64,000 nt of DNA from Serratia sp. M24T3 (lineage in GTDB: Bacteria; Pseudomonadota; Gammaproteobacteria; Enterobacterales; Enterobacteriaceae). The notes under the pieces are model-generated. The model ran no database searches and was not told the origin of the DNA. It worked only from the letters and a program-made list of their open reading frames with translations. Positions 56,213 through 64,000 of the stretch are shown piece after piece (positions within the stretch are counted from its first letter, which is position 1; the number at the start of each line of letters is the position of its first letter). Location: positions 1 through 64,000 of the forward strand of contig NZ_AJHJ01000014.1 of assembly GCF_000257645.1 (NCBI RefSeq), in the 5' to 3' direction. A program made the translations under genes and the position numbers.

Positions 56213-57463
56213 TTAACGTAAACGATCGGCGCTTTGGGTTGCAGCAGCCATCGCATCTTTGGCTGAAGCTTTACCCTGTAAAACGCTCTGCACGTTTTGC
56301 TGCAAAATAGTGGAAAGCTGGGAATATGAAGGCGTTACCGGACGTGACAGCATCACGTTTAACGATGTTTTCGCCGCAGCAATCAGCGCTTCCTGGCCTT
56401 TTTGCACTGCCGGATCGTCGTAAGATGACTTCCAGATTGGCAGGCTCAGTTTGGCGTATTTATCCTGAACCGGCTGTGAAGTCATGTAAGTAATGTATTC
56501 CCACGCCTGGTCTGGGTGAGCGCTGGCCTTGGCGATACCAAGCCCCATCGAGCCGTTAACGCCAGAAGCCTGACCTGCAGCATCACCCGGAGCTGGCACC
56601 ACGCCCACGTCGCCAGCCACTTTGCTCTGCTTGGGATCGTTGGCCATGTTGTACATGTAGGTCCAGTTAAGAGCAAAAGCCGCGTCGCCGTTGGAGAATG
56701 ACTTACGCACGTCTTCTTCGAGGTATTCACGGGAATTTGGGTTGGTCAGGCCTTTATCCAGCGTGTCTTTCATATAATCCATGGCTTTCATCGCCCCAGA
56801 ATTAGTGAAATTAAGCTTGCCGCCCTGATAAAAATCCCCTTTGAAAGCCGAAACCAGCGTGGTGTAGTCACAAATTAGCGCCTCTGACTGCGACCAACTC
56901 CACACCAGAGGATATTTAACAATGTTCTTCTGTTTGAGGATCTCAGCCTGTTTCTCAAGCTCCTGCCAGGTCGTTGGCGGGGCGGTGATCCCGGCTTTGG
57001 CCAGCATTGCTTTGTTGTAATACAGGTATTTGGTATCGAGGATCCACGGCATACCCCAACGTTTGTCTTTATAAGTCACGGTTGAAATTGCGCCATTGAA
57101 TATTTTGCCTGCTTCGTCGCTGCTGATACGTGAGGTTACGTCTTGCAGTAAGCCAAACTTGGTAAATTCGGCGGGCCAGATGGCGTCGAACAGCACCACG
57201 TCATAGCCTTTGTCACCGGCACCGCGCGCCGCAACAATCTTGTCATGCAAAGCTTCGTAGGGCACAAACTCGAGATTCACTTTGATATCCGGATGCGCCT
57301 TGGTGAAGTCGGCGGTCATGGCGCGGATATCACTTTCACTGTATGCGGCCTGAGTCATAAACAGCGCGCTCAGCGTGGTTTCGGCCAGGGCATTGGCGGA
57401 ATAGCCAAAGGCGAGGGCAGACAACACACATAAGGTGGTAGCGGGGCGTAATCTTTTGCTCAT
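56213..57463 (-). CDS. ABC transporter periplasmic sugar-binding protein
   Basis: About 416 aa, family 1 extracellular solute-binding protein (MalE/UgpB type). Signal peptide to about residue 28 (YSANALA). Motifs include VVLFDAIWPAEFTKFGLL and WGMPWILDTKYLYYNKAML, typical of oligosaccharide or sugar-phosphate binders, so the substrate is a carbohydrate of unknown type. Two ATGs lie in tandem; GGAG is 7 bases before the second (57463), which I prefer. First gene of the operon, divergent from the ROK regulator across a repeat-bearing control region. Confidence 0.92.
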   Translation of the reverse strand: MSKRLRPATTLCVLSALAFGYSANALAETTLSALFMTQAAYSESDIRAMTADFTKAHPDIKVNLEFVPYEALHDKIVAARGAGDKGYDVVLFDAIWPAEFTKFGLLQDVTSRISSDEAGKIFNGAISTVTYKDKRWGMPWILDTKYLYYNKAMLAKAGITAPPTTWQELEKQAEILKQKNIVKYPLVWSWSQSEALICDYTTLVSAFKGDFYQGGKLNFTNSGAMKAMDYMKDTLDKGLTNPNSREYLEEDVRKSFSNGDAAFALNWTYMYNMANDPKQSKVAGDVGVVPAPGDAAGQASGVNGSMGLGIAKASAHPDQAWEYITYMTSQPVQDKYAKLSLPIWKSSYDDPAVQKGQEALIAAAKTSLNVMLSRPVTPSYSQLSTILQQNVQSVLQGKASAKDAMAAATQSADRLR

Positions 57464-57504
57464 CATCTTTCTCCGGTAAAAGGCTCGGTAGTGATTAAGT
57501 GATT

Positions 57505-57526
57505 AAATCAATTTGATTGCTTTAAT
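57505..57526. promoter_or_regulatory. Candidate ROK operator, copy 1
   Basis: A(AATCAA-T-TTGATT)GCTTTAAT, containing a perfect inverted repeat with 6-bp arms. It lies 42 bases upstream of the binding-protein start. Confidence 0.75.
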
Positions 57527-57662
57527 AGCGGATAAAAAAATAGTCCGCTATCTCCTCGAGCGTCCCTGCGCTGCCTGCTTTACAAATTCTGGGTCAATCG
57601 GGTAGAGCTGCTTAGTTAACATGCTTTTAACATCAAGTGTTGTGATACAAGCGCCATTAATA

Positions 57663-57684
57663 AAATCAATTTGATTGCTTTAAT
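57663..57684. promoter_or_regulatory. Candidate ROK operator, copy 2
   Basis: Identical at all 22 bases to copy 1 and in the same orientation, 158 bases away. It lies 49 bases upstream of the ROK regulator start, suggesting autoregulation. Confidence 0.75.
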
Positions 57685-57732
57685 CGCCGGCAGCATACTG
57701 CATTAACGATTTTCCTTGGTGCATAGGCAGTT

Positions 57733-58920
57733 ATGACAACTTCTGGAACTAATCTCGAACATGCGCGAGCGCACAATCGTCGGGTGGTGATTGAAGCTAT
57801 TCGTCTAAATGGTGAACTGACTCGTGCAGAATTGGCGCGCATGACCTCGCTGACTCCGCAAACCGTTTCCAATATTGCCACCGAGCTGGAACAGGCCGGG
57901 ATACTGTCATCCCATCTGCCGCGCCGAGTCGGGGGAAGAGGCCAGCCCGCCACGCCGTTGACCCTCAATCCAGACAGCGCTTATTCGATTGGCATTCATC
58001 TCGATCATCAGTCGCTGTTGGTGGTGTTGGTCGATTTAACCGGCAGGGTGCGCTTTCGTCGATTAGTTAAAGTTCAAAAACCGCAGCCCGAGCCGACCTT
58101 CCAATGCATTGAGCAGATATTGCAAGAAATGCGCCAAGAATTGGGGGGCGAAAATAATAAAATCGATTGGCGCAAGATGCTGGGGATTGGCATTGTGATG
58201 CCGGGTCCGTTTGGTGTTGAAGGCATTTCCTCTCTAGGGCCAACCACTTTGCACGGCTGGGACAATATCGACGTCGAAAGCCGTTTGGGCGCCATGACCG
58301 GCTGGCCAGTGACGTTGGAAAATGACGCGACCGTGGCGGCCATCGGCGAGCGTTTTCACGGCGTCGCCAAGCAGCTTAACTCATTTGTTTATCTTTATAT
58401 TGGCACCGGATTAGGCGCGGGTATATTTACCGACGGGCGAATTTACACCGGCCATGCACACAACGCGGGCGAAGTGGGTCATATGGTGGTGCAACCCGGC
58501 GGACGGGCCTGTTACTGCGGTAATAATGGCTGCCTCGAACGATATCTGTCTTTGCAGGCGGCTTATGAAGGCTGCGGATTAGACCCGATTTCAGCGGTGC
58601 CGGAAGACCTGTTGGCGGTAGACGAAGCCCTGTTCGATCAATGGCTTGAGACCGCTATCGAACCGGCTTGTCAGGCGATCAATATTATTGAATGCGTCTT
58701 TGATGCCCAGTGCGTAATTATTGGCGGCATGATGCCGCAACAGCTGGTTGAAAGGCTGATGAAAAAACTCAAACCGCTGTATAGCTCGGTGCGCAGCCGT
58801 TACCCCGACAGCATGCGCCTGCGACTTGGCATGACCGGCGCAGACACCGCGGCACTCGGCGCGGCGGCTTTACCCATATTCGACGAATTTAACCCGCAGT
58901 ATGAAGTGTTGCTAAAATAG
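57733..58920 (+). CDS. ROK-family transcriptional regulator
   Basis: 395 aa, NagC/Mlc-type: winged helix at residues about 10-70 (AHNRRVVIEAIRLNGELTRA, TSLTPQTVSNIATELEQAG), then a ROK sugar-kinase-like fold with LENDATVAAIGER, YIGTGLGAGIFTDGRIYTG and the zinc-binding GHMVVQPGGRACYCGNNGC motif. Probably represses the divergent sugar ABC/PfkB operon and itself, and is relieved by a sugar or sugar phosphate. The inducer is unknown. Confidence 0.92.
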   Translation: MTTSGTNLEHARAHNRRVVIEAIRLNGELTRAELARMTSLTPQTVSNIATELEQAGILSSHLPRRVGGRGQPATPLTLNPDSAYSIGIHLDHQSLLVVLVDLTGRVRFRRLVKVQKPQPEPTFQCIEQILQEMRQELGGENNKIDWRKMLGIGIVMPGPFGVEGISSLGPTTLHGWDNIDVESRLGAMTGWPVTLENDATVAAIGERFHGVAKQLNSFVYLYIGTGLGAGIFTDGRIYTGHAHNAGEVGHMVVQPGGRACYCGNNGCLERYLSLQAAYEGCGLDPISAVPEDLLAVDEALFDQWLETAIEPACQAINIIECVFDAQCVIIGGMMPQQLVERLMKKLKPLYSSVRSRYPDSMRLRLGMTGADTAALGAAALPIFDEFNPQYEVLLK

Positions 58921-58941
58921 ACGACAAAAAAAATCCTTCCG

Positions 58942-58961
58942 GTTTGACCGATTGGTCAAAC
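58942..58961. promoter_or_regulatory. RutR-type operator upstream of guaD
   Basis: GTTTGACC-GATT-GGTCAAAC, a perfect inverted repeat with 8-bp arms. It matches the known E. coli RutR site TTGACCA-NN-TGGTCAA at all but one conserved base. It lies about 100 bases before guaD; a RutR-like gene is immediately downstream of guaD. Confidence 0.85.
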
Positions 58962-59061
58962 TAATGGCACAAGCCTTGCTTATACTCTTAAGATTATAAA
59001 ACTTCCTATTAATAACCCCAGTGTTGCAAACGCTGGGTATTGCCATTAAACAGGTAAATTT

Positions 59062-60387
59062 ATGAACCAGAGTATTACGCGCGCCATTCGAGGAAACTTC
59101 TTCGATATCACTGGGATTGCCCAGGCTCCAGCCGAAATTGAGTCCATGGCTCGTTATATTGAAGATGGCATGATGTTTCTGAGCGACGGTAAAATCAGCT
59201 GGCTCGGCAGCCGGGAAGAAGGGGAACAGCGCCTGCTGGACACCCCATACCCCGTGCCATTGGATGATTACAGCGACAGGCTTATCGTGCCCGGATTCAT
59301 CGATACCCATATCCATTACCCGCAAACCGAGATGATCGGTGCCTATGGCGAACAGCTGCTGGAGTGGTTGAACAACTATACTTTCCCGACAGAAGCGCAA
59401 TACCATGACATTGAATATGCTCAGAAAATGTCGAAATTCTTTATCGATCAACTGCTGAATAACGGCACCACTACCGCACTGGTGTTTGGTACCGTTCATC
59501 CACAGTCGGTCGATGCGCTGTTTACCGTCGCCGCAGCGCTGAACATGCGCCTGATTGCCGGCAAAGTCATGATGGATAAACACGCGCCCGAGGCACTGCT
59601 CGAAACACCTGAAGACAGCGAGCGCGACACTCGGACCCTGATTAAACGCTGGCATAACCATAAACGCCTGAGCTACGCCCTGACCCCGCGCTTTGTGCCG
59701 ACTTCATCCGCCGAGCTGCTCGATAAGGTCAAACTTATAAAAGATGATTATCCAGACATTTATCTGCAAACTCATCTCAGCGAAAATCTTGATGAAATTT
59801 CGTGGGTTAAGTCTCTGTATCCGGCCCATGAACGCTATCTGGATGTTTATCATCATCACGGTTTAACCGGCTCGCGCTGTGTGTTCGCCCATTGTTTGCA
59901 TCTGGAAGACGAAGAGTGGGACTGTCTCGGCGAGACTGATTCCAGCATTGCATTTTGCCCGACGTCCAATCTGTTTTTAGGCAGCGGATTATTTAATCTC
60001 AAGGCTTCGTGGGAGAAGAAAGTGCGACTCGGGATGGGGACTGACGTTGGTGCAGGGACTACCTTTAATATGCTGCAAACGCTGGGTGAAGCTTATAAAG
60101 TCGGGCAGCTACAACGTTATCGATTGTCGGCCTTTGAAGCCTTTTATCATGCAACGCTGGGCGGCGCGCGCGCGCTGCATCTTGATGACAAGATTGGTAA
60201 TTTCGACAGCGGTAAAGAGGCGGATATGGTGGTGCTCGACCCTGGAGCCACGGCGTTGCAGCAGTTGCGCAGCAGTAATAGTAAAACGTTGGCTGAAAAG
60301 TTGTTTGTTTTGATGACATTGGGTGATGACCGCAACATTTATCGCACTTTGGTGGATGGAAAAGTGGTTTATCAGCGTACTCATTAA
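59062..60387 (+). CDS. guaD: Guanine deaminase
   Basis: 441 aa (E. coli GuaD 439). Amidohydrolase converting guanine to xanthine. Metal-binding motif PGFIDTHIHYPQTEMIGAYG, the active-site YTFPTEAQY, the second metal His in IYLQTHLSENLDEI, VFAHCLHLEDEEW, and the catalytic Asp in LGMGTDVGAGTTFNML. Followed by a RutR-like regulator and xanthine dehydrogenase genes, which together form a purine-degradation module. Confidence 0.96.
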   Translation: MNQSITRAIRGNFFDITGIAQAPAEIESMARYIEDGMMFLSDGKISWLGSREEGEQRLLDTPYPVPLDDYSDRLIVPGFIDTHIHYPQTEMIGAYGEQLLEWLNNYTFPTEAQYHDIEYAQKMSKFFIDQLLNNGTTTALVFGTVHPQSVDALFTVAAALNMRLIAGKVMMDKHAPEALLETPEDSERDTRTLIKRWHNHKRLSYALTPRFVPTSSAELLDKVKLIKDDYPDIYLQTHLSENLDEISWVKSLYPAHERYLDVYHHHGLTGSRCVFAHCLHLEDEEWDCLGETDSSIAFCPTSNLFLGSGLFNLKASWEKKVRLGMGTDVGAGTTFNMLQTLGEAYKVGQLQRYRLSAFEAFYHATLGGARALHLDDKIGNFDSGKEADMVVLDPGATALQQLRSSNSKTLAEKLFVLMTLGDDRNIYRTLVDGKVVYQRTH

Positions 60388-60515
60388 AAACTACTGTATA
60401 AATATCAGGGGGTGCTGAAAAGGGCATCCTCTGCGAAGATTTGATCAGTATTTAACCTCTGGCTTAATCACCGTCTCGCGCCATAACAGGGCAAAAACTC
60501 GGGAAAGATGCACCA

Positions 60516-61145
60516 ATGATGAACAGTGAAACCAGCAATAGTCGTGTTCGCCTCGCTCGCGAACGTACCATGGAAAGTATCCATGCTGCGGCAATCGCCG
60601 AATTCAGTGAAAAGGGTTTACAAGGCGCCACCACGCAAGCGATTGCGCAGCGAGCAGGGATGAAAAAAACCCAGCTGCATTATTATATCGCCGGTAAAGA
60701 AGAGCTATATGAAGAGCTGCTGCAAAAGGTACTTTGCGTTTGGGCCGAGATTATTCAGTTCGACGATAGCCTGGTTGAACCCGAAGCGGTGCTGAGTCGC
60801 TATATCAGAAACAAGCTGAATTTCTCCTTTGAACAGCCGGAATTGTCGCGCATTTTTACCAGCGAAGTGTTGAGCGGCGGCCATTACCTGAACAAGTATT
60901 GGCCAGGGGCAATTGACAAGATTATCTGCAAAGAAAATCTTATCAATCAGTGGATTGCCGATAAGTTAATCCGCCCGCTTGATGCCCGTTTGTTTATCAT
61001 GAATATCTGGGCCGTGACGCAGTATTACGCCGATTTTGCGGTACAGGTGAACCATATGTATCGGGATATCAGCAGCAATCAGCAAAATCGTGAACACATC
61101 ATTGATGAAGTCACCACCCTTATCCTGCGCGGTTGCGCCGTTTAG
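60516..61145 (+). CDS. TetR-family regulator, RutR-like
   Basis: 209 aa. N-terminal TetR helix-turn-helix (AAAIAEFSEKGLQGATTQAI, AQRAGMKKTQLHYYI) and a C-terminal ligand domain that parallels E. coli RutR (VLSRYIRNKLNFSFEQPELS, MNIWAVTQYYADFAVQV). E. coli RutR is a uracil/thymine-responsive regulator; the ligand here is more likely a purine or pyrimidine but not established. RutR-type operators lie upstream of guaD and xdhA, so it probably represses both. Two consecutive ATGs at 60516 and 60519 make the exact start uncertain. Confidence 0.87.
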   Translation: MMNSETSNSRVRLARERTMESIHAAAIAEFSEKGLQGATTQAIAQRAGMKKTQLHYYIAGKEELYEELLQKVLCVWAEIIQFDDSLVEPEAVLSRYIRNKLNFSFEQPELSRIFTSEVLSGGHYLNKYWPGAIDKIICKENLINQWIADKLIRPLDARLFIMNIWAVTQYYADFAVQVNHMYRDISSNQQNREHIIDEVTTLILRGCAV

Positions 61146-61309
61146 GTTTTCTTTCGAATAAACAGTTGGGTAACCTGGCTTACCCAACCCCTCGCATTTT
61201 CGGTCTATCCTTAAACTATCTTGGCATTTCAGCAGCGCGAATAAACCCCATCAATAGATACCCTTAACAATATTGTTGGCATCAATATTGCTTGGTTTTA
61301 TCTATAAAT

Positions 61310-61325
61310 TTGACCAGTTGTACAA
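61310..61325. promoter_or_regulatory. Degenerate RutR-type operator upstream of xdhA
   Basis: TTGACCA-GT-TGTACAA, matching the RutR consensus TTGACCA-NN-TGGTCAA at 12 of 14 conserved bases. It lies 45 bases before the xdhA ATG, overlapping the probable promoter. Confidence 0.65.
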
Positions 61326-61369
61326 ATCGATTGGTTTGTTGGCAGCGATAATCAGAACAGGGTACGACC

Positions 61370-62848
61370 ATGATCCAGTTTTTGTTGAATGACCGTTTGC
61401 AGCAGGAGACAACCTTGCCGCCAGACACCACGGTTTTACAGTATTTACGGCGCGATGCAGGACGGTGCGGAACCAAAGAGGGTTGCGCGTCGGGTGACTG
61501 TGGCGCCTGTACGGTGGTCATTGCTGAACCGCAGGGTGAGGCGCTGCGTTACACGCCGATCAACGCCTGCCTGACATTTATGTCGGCCTTGCAGGGTAAG
61601 CAACTGATTACCGTAGAAGATCTGAAACACCGGGGTGAGCTGCACAGTGTGCAGCAGGCGATGGTAGACAACCACGCCTCGCAGTGCGGTTTTTGTACCC
61701 CTGGCTTTGTCATGTCGATGTTTGCACTGCAAAAGAGTGCGCAAAAAAAAATGCAGTCTGCCGCATTGGCGAGCCGTGGCGCACAGCGCGAAGAAATATT
61801 GCAGGCGCTGTCGGGTAACCTTTGCCGCTGCACCGGCTATCGTCCGATTGTCGATGCGGCACATTCCGCTTGTGAATTGCAGGCTGAAGATCAGTTCGAT
61901 CGCGGCGAAAAAGTGACCCTGCAACGTCTCAGGGCGATCGCGCCGATTGCCGGTCAGGTTACTCGTGCGCAGGATGATGTCAGCCTGCTGCCGTCATCAA
62001 TTGATGAGCTGGCGGCGGCTTATCTGGCGAATCCACAGGCTAGACTGGTTGCCGGTGGCACCGATTTGGCGTTGGAAGTGACACAGCGACATCAGCGTTT
62101 AACCCAGCTTATCGCCCTAAGCCACATCCCCGAACTTCAGGCGATTAGCGTGACCCCGGACAGCCTGCTGATTGGCGCAGCAGCGACGCTGAGCAGCTGT
62201 TTGCCGCTATTGGAGCACGAATTTCCGGATTTTGGCGCGCTGCTTGAGCGTTTTGCCTCACAGCAAATTCGTAATCAGGGCACCTTTGGCGGAAATATCG
62301 CCAACGCTTCACCGATTGGCGACGGCGGACCGGTGCTGTTGGCGCTGGGTGCTTCTCTGGTTTTGCGCCGTGGAAAAGAGCAGCGAACATTGCCGCTGGA
62401 ACAGTTTTATCTGGGCTATAAGCAAACTGCCTTGCAGGCCGGTGAGTTCATCGAGCAGATTATTATCCCTCGCGTGGCGGCGGATTCGAGCAGAACACTC
62501 AAAGTCTACAAAGTTTCCAAACGCCTCGACGATGACATTTCGGCAGTGTGCGGCGCGTTCCACATTGAAGTGCGGGAGGGCATCGTGATCCACGCCTCGA
62601 TTGCCTATGGCGGCATGGCGGCGATTGCCAAACGCGCCTCACACTGTGAGCAGCAACTGGTTGGCCAGGTTTGGCAAAGCACTACCGTTGAGCGGGCCTG
62701 TCAGGCATTAGCCGTCGATTATCAGCCTATTAGCGATTTTCGCGCCAGTCAGGAGTACCGCATGCAGGTGGCAAAAAACCTGCTGCGCCGCTGCCTGATT
62801 GAAACGACCTCTTCTGAAACTTTGATGCGGGTGACGCAATATGTCTAA
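61370..62848 (+). CDS. xdhA: Xanthine dehydrogenase small subunit (FeS and FAD)
   Basis: 492 aa. The N-terminal domain binds two [2Fe-2S] clusters: plant-type ferredoxin [12 protein letters not shown], then QCGFCTPG and GNLCRCTGYRPIV. Residues about 200-380 are the FAD-binding domain (LVAGGTDLALEVT, RNQGTFGGNIANASPIGDGG), and the rest is the CO dehydrogenase flavoprotein C-terminal domain. Named as in two-subunit bacterial XDH, where XdhA is the small subunit. It overlaps xdhB by 8 bases (ATG of xdhB at 62841), so the two are translated together. Confidence 0.95.
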   Translation: MIQFLLNDRLQQETTLPPDTTVLQYLRRDAGRCGTKEGCASGDCGACTVVIAEPQGEALRYTPINACLTFMSALQGKQLITVEDLKHRGELHSVQQAMVDNHASQCGFCTPGFVMSMFALQKSAQKKMQSAALASRGAQREEILQALSGNLCRCTGYRPIVDAAHSACELQAEDQFDRGEKVTLQRLRAIAPIAGQVTRAQDDVSLLPSSIDELAAAYLANPQARLVAGGTDLALEVTQRHQRLTQLIALSHIPELQAISVTPDSLLIGAAATLSSCLPLLEHEFPDFGALLERFASQQIRNQGTFGGNIANASPIGDGGPVLLALGASLVLRRGKEQRTLPLEQFYLGYKQTALQAGEFIEQIIIPRVAADSSRTLKVYKVSKRLDDDISAVCGAFHIEVREGIVIHASIAYGGMAAIAKRASHCEQQLVGQVWQSTTVERACQALAVDYQPISDFRASQEYRMQVAKNLLRRCLIETTSSETLMRVTQYV

Positions 62849-64000
62849 ATCATCACCTATCCCAACTCAGGAAACCTTGGCCGAGCTGTTCCGCGCCGGT
62901 CTGGCCAGCGGCACCGGCAAGAGCATGAAACACGAAAGCGCCGACAAACACGTCAGCGGTGAGGCAGTTTACATTGACGACCGGCTGGAATTCCCCAACC
63001 AGCTGCACCTTGTGCCGCGTCTGAGTGACGTCGCGCATGCCGAAATTCTGCGTATTGACATCGAACCTTGTTACGCCATTCCCGGCGTGGTTAAAGTCAT
63101 TACTGCCGCCGATGTGCCCGGCGAGCTGGATATTGCGCCTTTGACCGAGGGTGACCCTTTACTGGCTAAAGATCGGATTGAATATTACGGGCAAATCCTG
63201 CTGGCAGTGGCGGCCACCTCACAGGAAGCTGCACGTCAGGCGGCGGCAGCGGCAATTATTGAATATCGTGAACTCGAAGCGGTATTGAGTGTTAAACAGG
63301 CTCTGGCCGAGCAGCATTGGGTTGAAGAACCGCACGTTCACAAGCGCGGAGATTCAGCTACGGCGCTGCTCAACGCCGATCATCGTTTGCAGGGCGAACT
63401 GGAAATCGGCGGTCAGGAACACTTTTATCTCGAGACGCAAATTGCCACCGTAATGCCTGGTGAAGACGGGGCGATGCTGGTCTATAGCTCGACGCAACAC
63501 CCGACCGAGGTGCAGAAACTGGTCGCTTCGGTGCTTGGCCTGCCGATGCATAAAGTTGTGGTGGATATGCGTCGTATGGGCGGCGGTTTTGGCGGCAAAG
63601 AAACTCAGGCAGCGGGCACGGCTTGTCTGGCCGCGCTGGCGGCGCATCTCACTGGGCGACCGGTTAAAATGCGCCTGTCACGGCAGGATGACATGATGAT
63701 CACCGGCAAGCGGCATCCTTTTTATGTCAGCTATGACGTTGGATATAATCATCAAGGATTGATTCAAGGCATCGAAATCAAACTGGCGGGCAACTGCGGT
63801 TATTCACTGGATTTATCTGGCTCCATTATTGACCGTGCCATGTTTCACGCCGATAACGCCTATTATCTCGGCGACGCGACCATCACCGGCTATCGCTGCA
63901 AAACCAATATTGCCTCGAACACCGCCTATCGCGGTTTTGGCGGACCGCAAGGCATGGTGGCAATCGAGCATATTGTCGATCACATTGCCCGTGAACGAGG
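62841..64000 (+). CDS. xdhB: Xanthine dehydrogenase large (molybdenum) subunit, partial
   Basis: Open from the ATG at 62841 to the end of the window (386 complete codons); the 3' part lies outside. Motifs of the molybdenum-binding subunit: GTGKSMKHESADKHVSGEAV, YYGQILLAVAATS, the GQEHFYLETQ loop, MRRMGGGFGGKE with the molybdopterin Gly-rich segment, and NTAYRGFGGPQGM with the conserved Arg at the active site. Oxidises hypoxanthine and xanthine to urate. Complete family members run to about 770-800 aa, so about half is seen. Confidence 0.95.
   Translation, partial: MSKSSPIPTQETLAELFRAGLASGTGKSMKHESADKHVSGEAVYIDDRLEFPNQLHLVPRLSDVAHAEILRIDIEPCYAIPGVVKVITAADVPGELDIAPLTEGDPLLAKDRIEYYGQILLAVAATSQEAARQAAAAAIIEYRELEAVLSVKQALAEQHWVEEPHVHKRGDSATALLNADHRLQGELEIGGQEHFYLETQIATVMPGEDGAMLVYSSTQHPTEVQKLVASVLGLPMHKVVVDMRRMGGGFGGKETQAAGTACLAALAAHLTGRPVKMRLSRQDDMMITGKRHPFYVSYDVGYNHQGLIQGIEIKLAGNCGYSLDLSGSIIDRAMFHADNAYYLGDATITGYRCKTNIASNTAYRGFGGPQGMVAIEHIVDHIARER

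Larger units (their letters stand above)
57467..57732. promoter_or_regulatory. Divergent control region of the sugar operon and ROK gene
   Basis: 266 bases containing two identical 22-bp direct repeats (57505-57526 and 57663-57684) whose core is the palindrome AATCAA-T-TTGATT followed by GCTTTAAT. They flank the middle of the region, one near each start codon. Confidence 0.8.

Noticed and set aside
57670-57970. Minus-strand frame over the start of the ROK gene
   Set aside because: Antisense to a well supported CDS; no family match.
1-64000. CRISPR arrays, tRNA or rRNA genes, insertion sequences, prophage
   Set aside because: No regular spacer-repeat array, cloverleaf-like region, transposase or integrase was seen on reading; three apparent frameshifts are not associated with IS ends.

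Overview
The window is chromosomal DNA of an enterobacterium (order Enterobacterales). Gene content and protein similarity to E. coli (rsxABCDGE-nth, add, manA, fumC, tus, mlc, ynfA/B/D, ydfG) fit the family Yersiniaceae (Serratia, Rahnella, Rouxiella or relatives) better than E. coli itself, but the genus cannot be settled from sequence reading alone. It lies in the chromosome terminus: it encodes Tus and carries two near-perfect Ter sites in the same orientation.

Layout. 1-6 kb: YdeP-type molybdopterin oxidoreductase, DacD carboxypeptidase, a Rap1a/Tai-like secreted small protein, a LysR regulator and a YjjA-like protein. 6-13 kb: the complete Rsx/Rnf electron-transport operon, read leftward as ydgK-rsxABCDGE-nth. 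13-22 kb: the L-arabinose locus, with araBA leftward and divergent araFGH followed by araC; no araD is present. 22-29 kb: ydgJ, add, ydgA, manA and fumC. 29-36 kb: an Rrf2 regulator with a drug exporter, a Ter site, a broken LuxR-type gene, a PAS-LuxR regulator, tus with its own Ter site, an LTA-synthase-like membrane sulfatase and rluF. 36-48 kb: ynfM/ynfL, mlc, a TetR regulator with paired operators facing a frameshifted glutathione transferase, bioD, a frameshifted MFS exporter, a Tle1-like (DUF2235) putative type VI lipase effector, ynfD, ynfB, ynfA and ydfG. 48-52 kb: aldo/keto reductase, a second DHA2 exporter and an acyltransferase-3 membrane protein. 52-59 kb: an ABC sugar importer of unknown substrate with a PfkB kinase and a divergent ROK regulator, with two identical operator-like repeats between them. 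59-64 kb: a purine-catabolic cluster (guaD, a RutR-like regulator, xdhA, and xdhB cut by the window end) with RutR-type operators.

How the parts work together. Arabinose is imported by AraFGH and converted to ribulose-5-phosphate by AraA and AraB; the AraD step must be encoded elsewhere. Guanine is deaminated to xanthine by GuaD and oxidised to urate by XdhAB, probably under the RutR-like repressor. The unassigned sugar system imports a substrate, phosphorylates it with the PfkB kinase and is probably repressed by the ROK protein. Tus bound at the two Ter sites would arrest forks moving toward lower coordinates.

The most useful observations are the double Ter arrangement, the purine regulon with recognisable operators, the ROK operator pair spaced about 15 helical turns apart, the apparently orphan Tle1-like effector, and three genes each broken by an apparent single-base deletion. 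The last could be real decay or base-calling error. I did not find a clearly new biological system.
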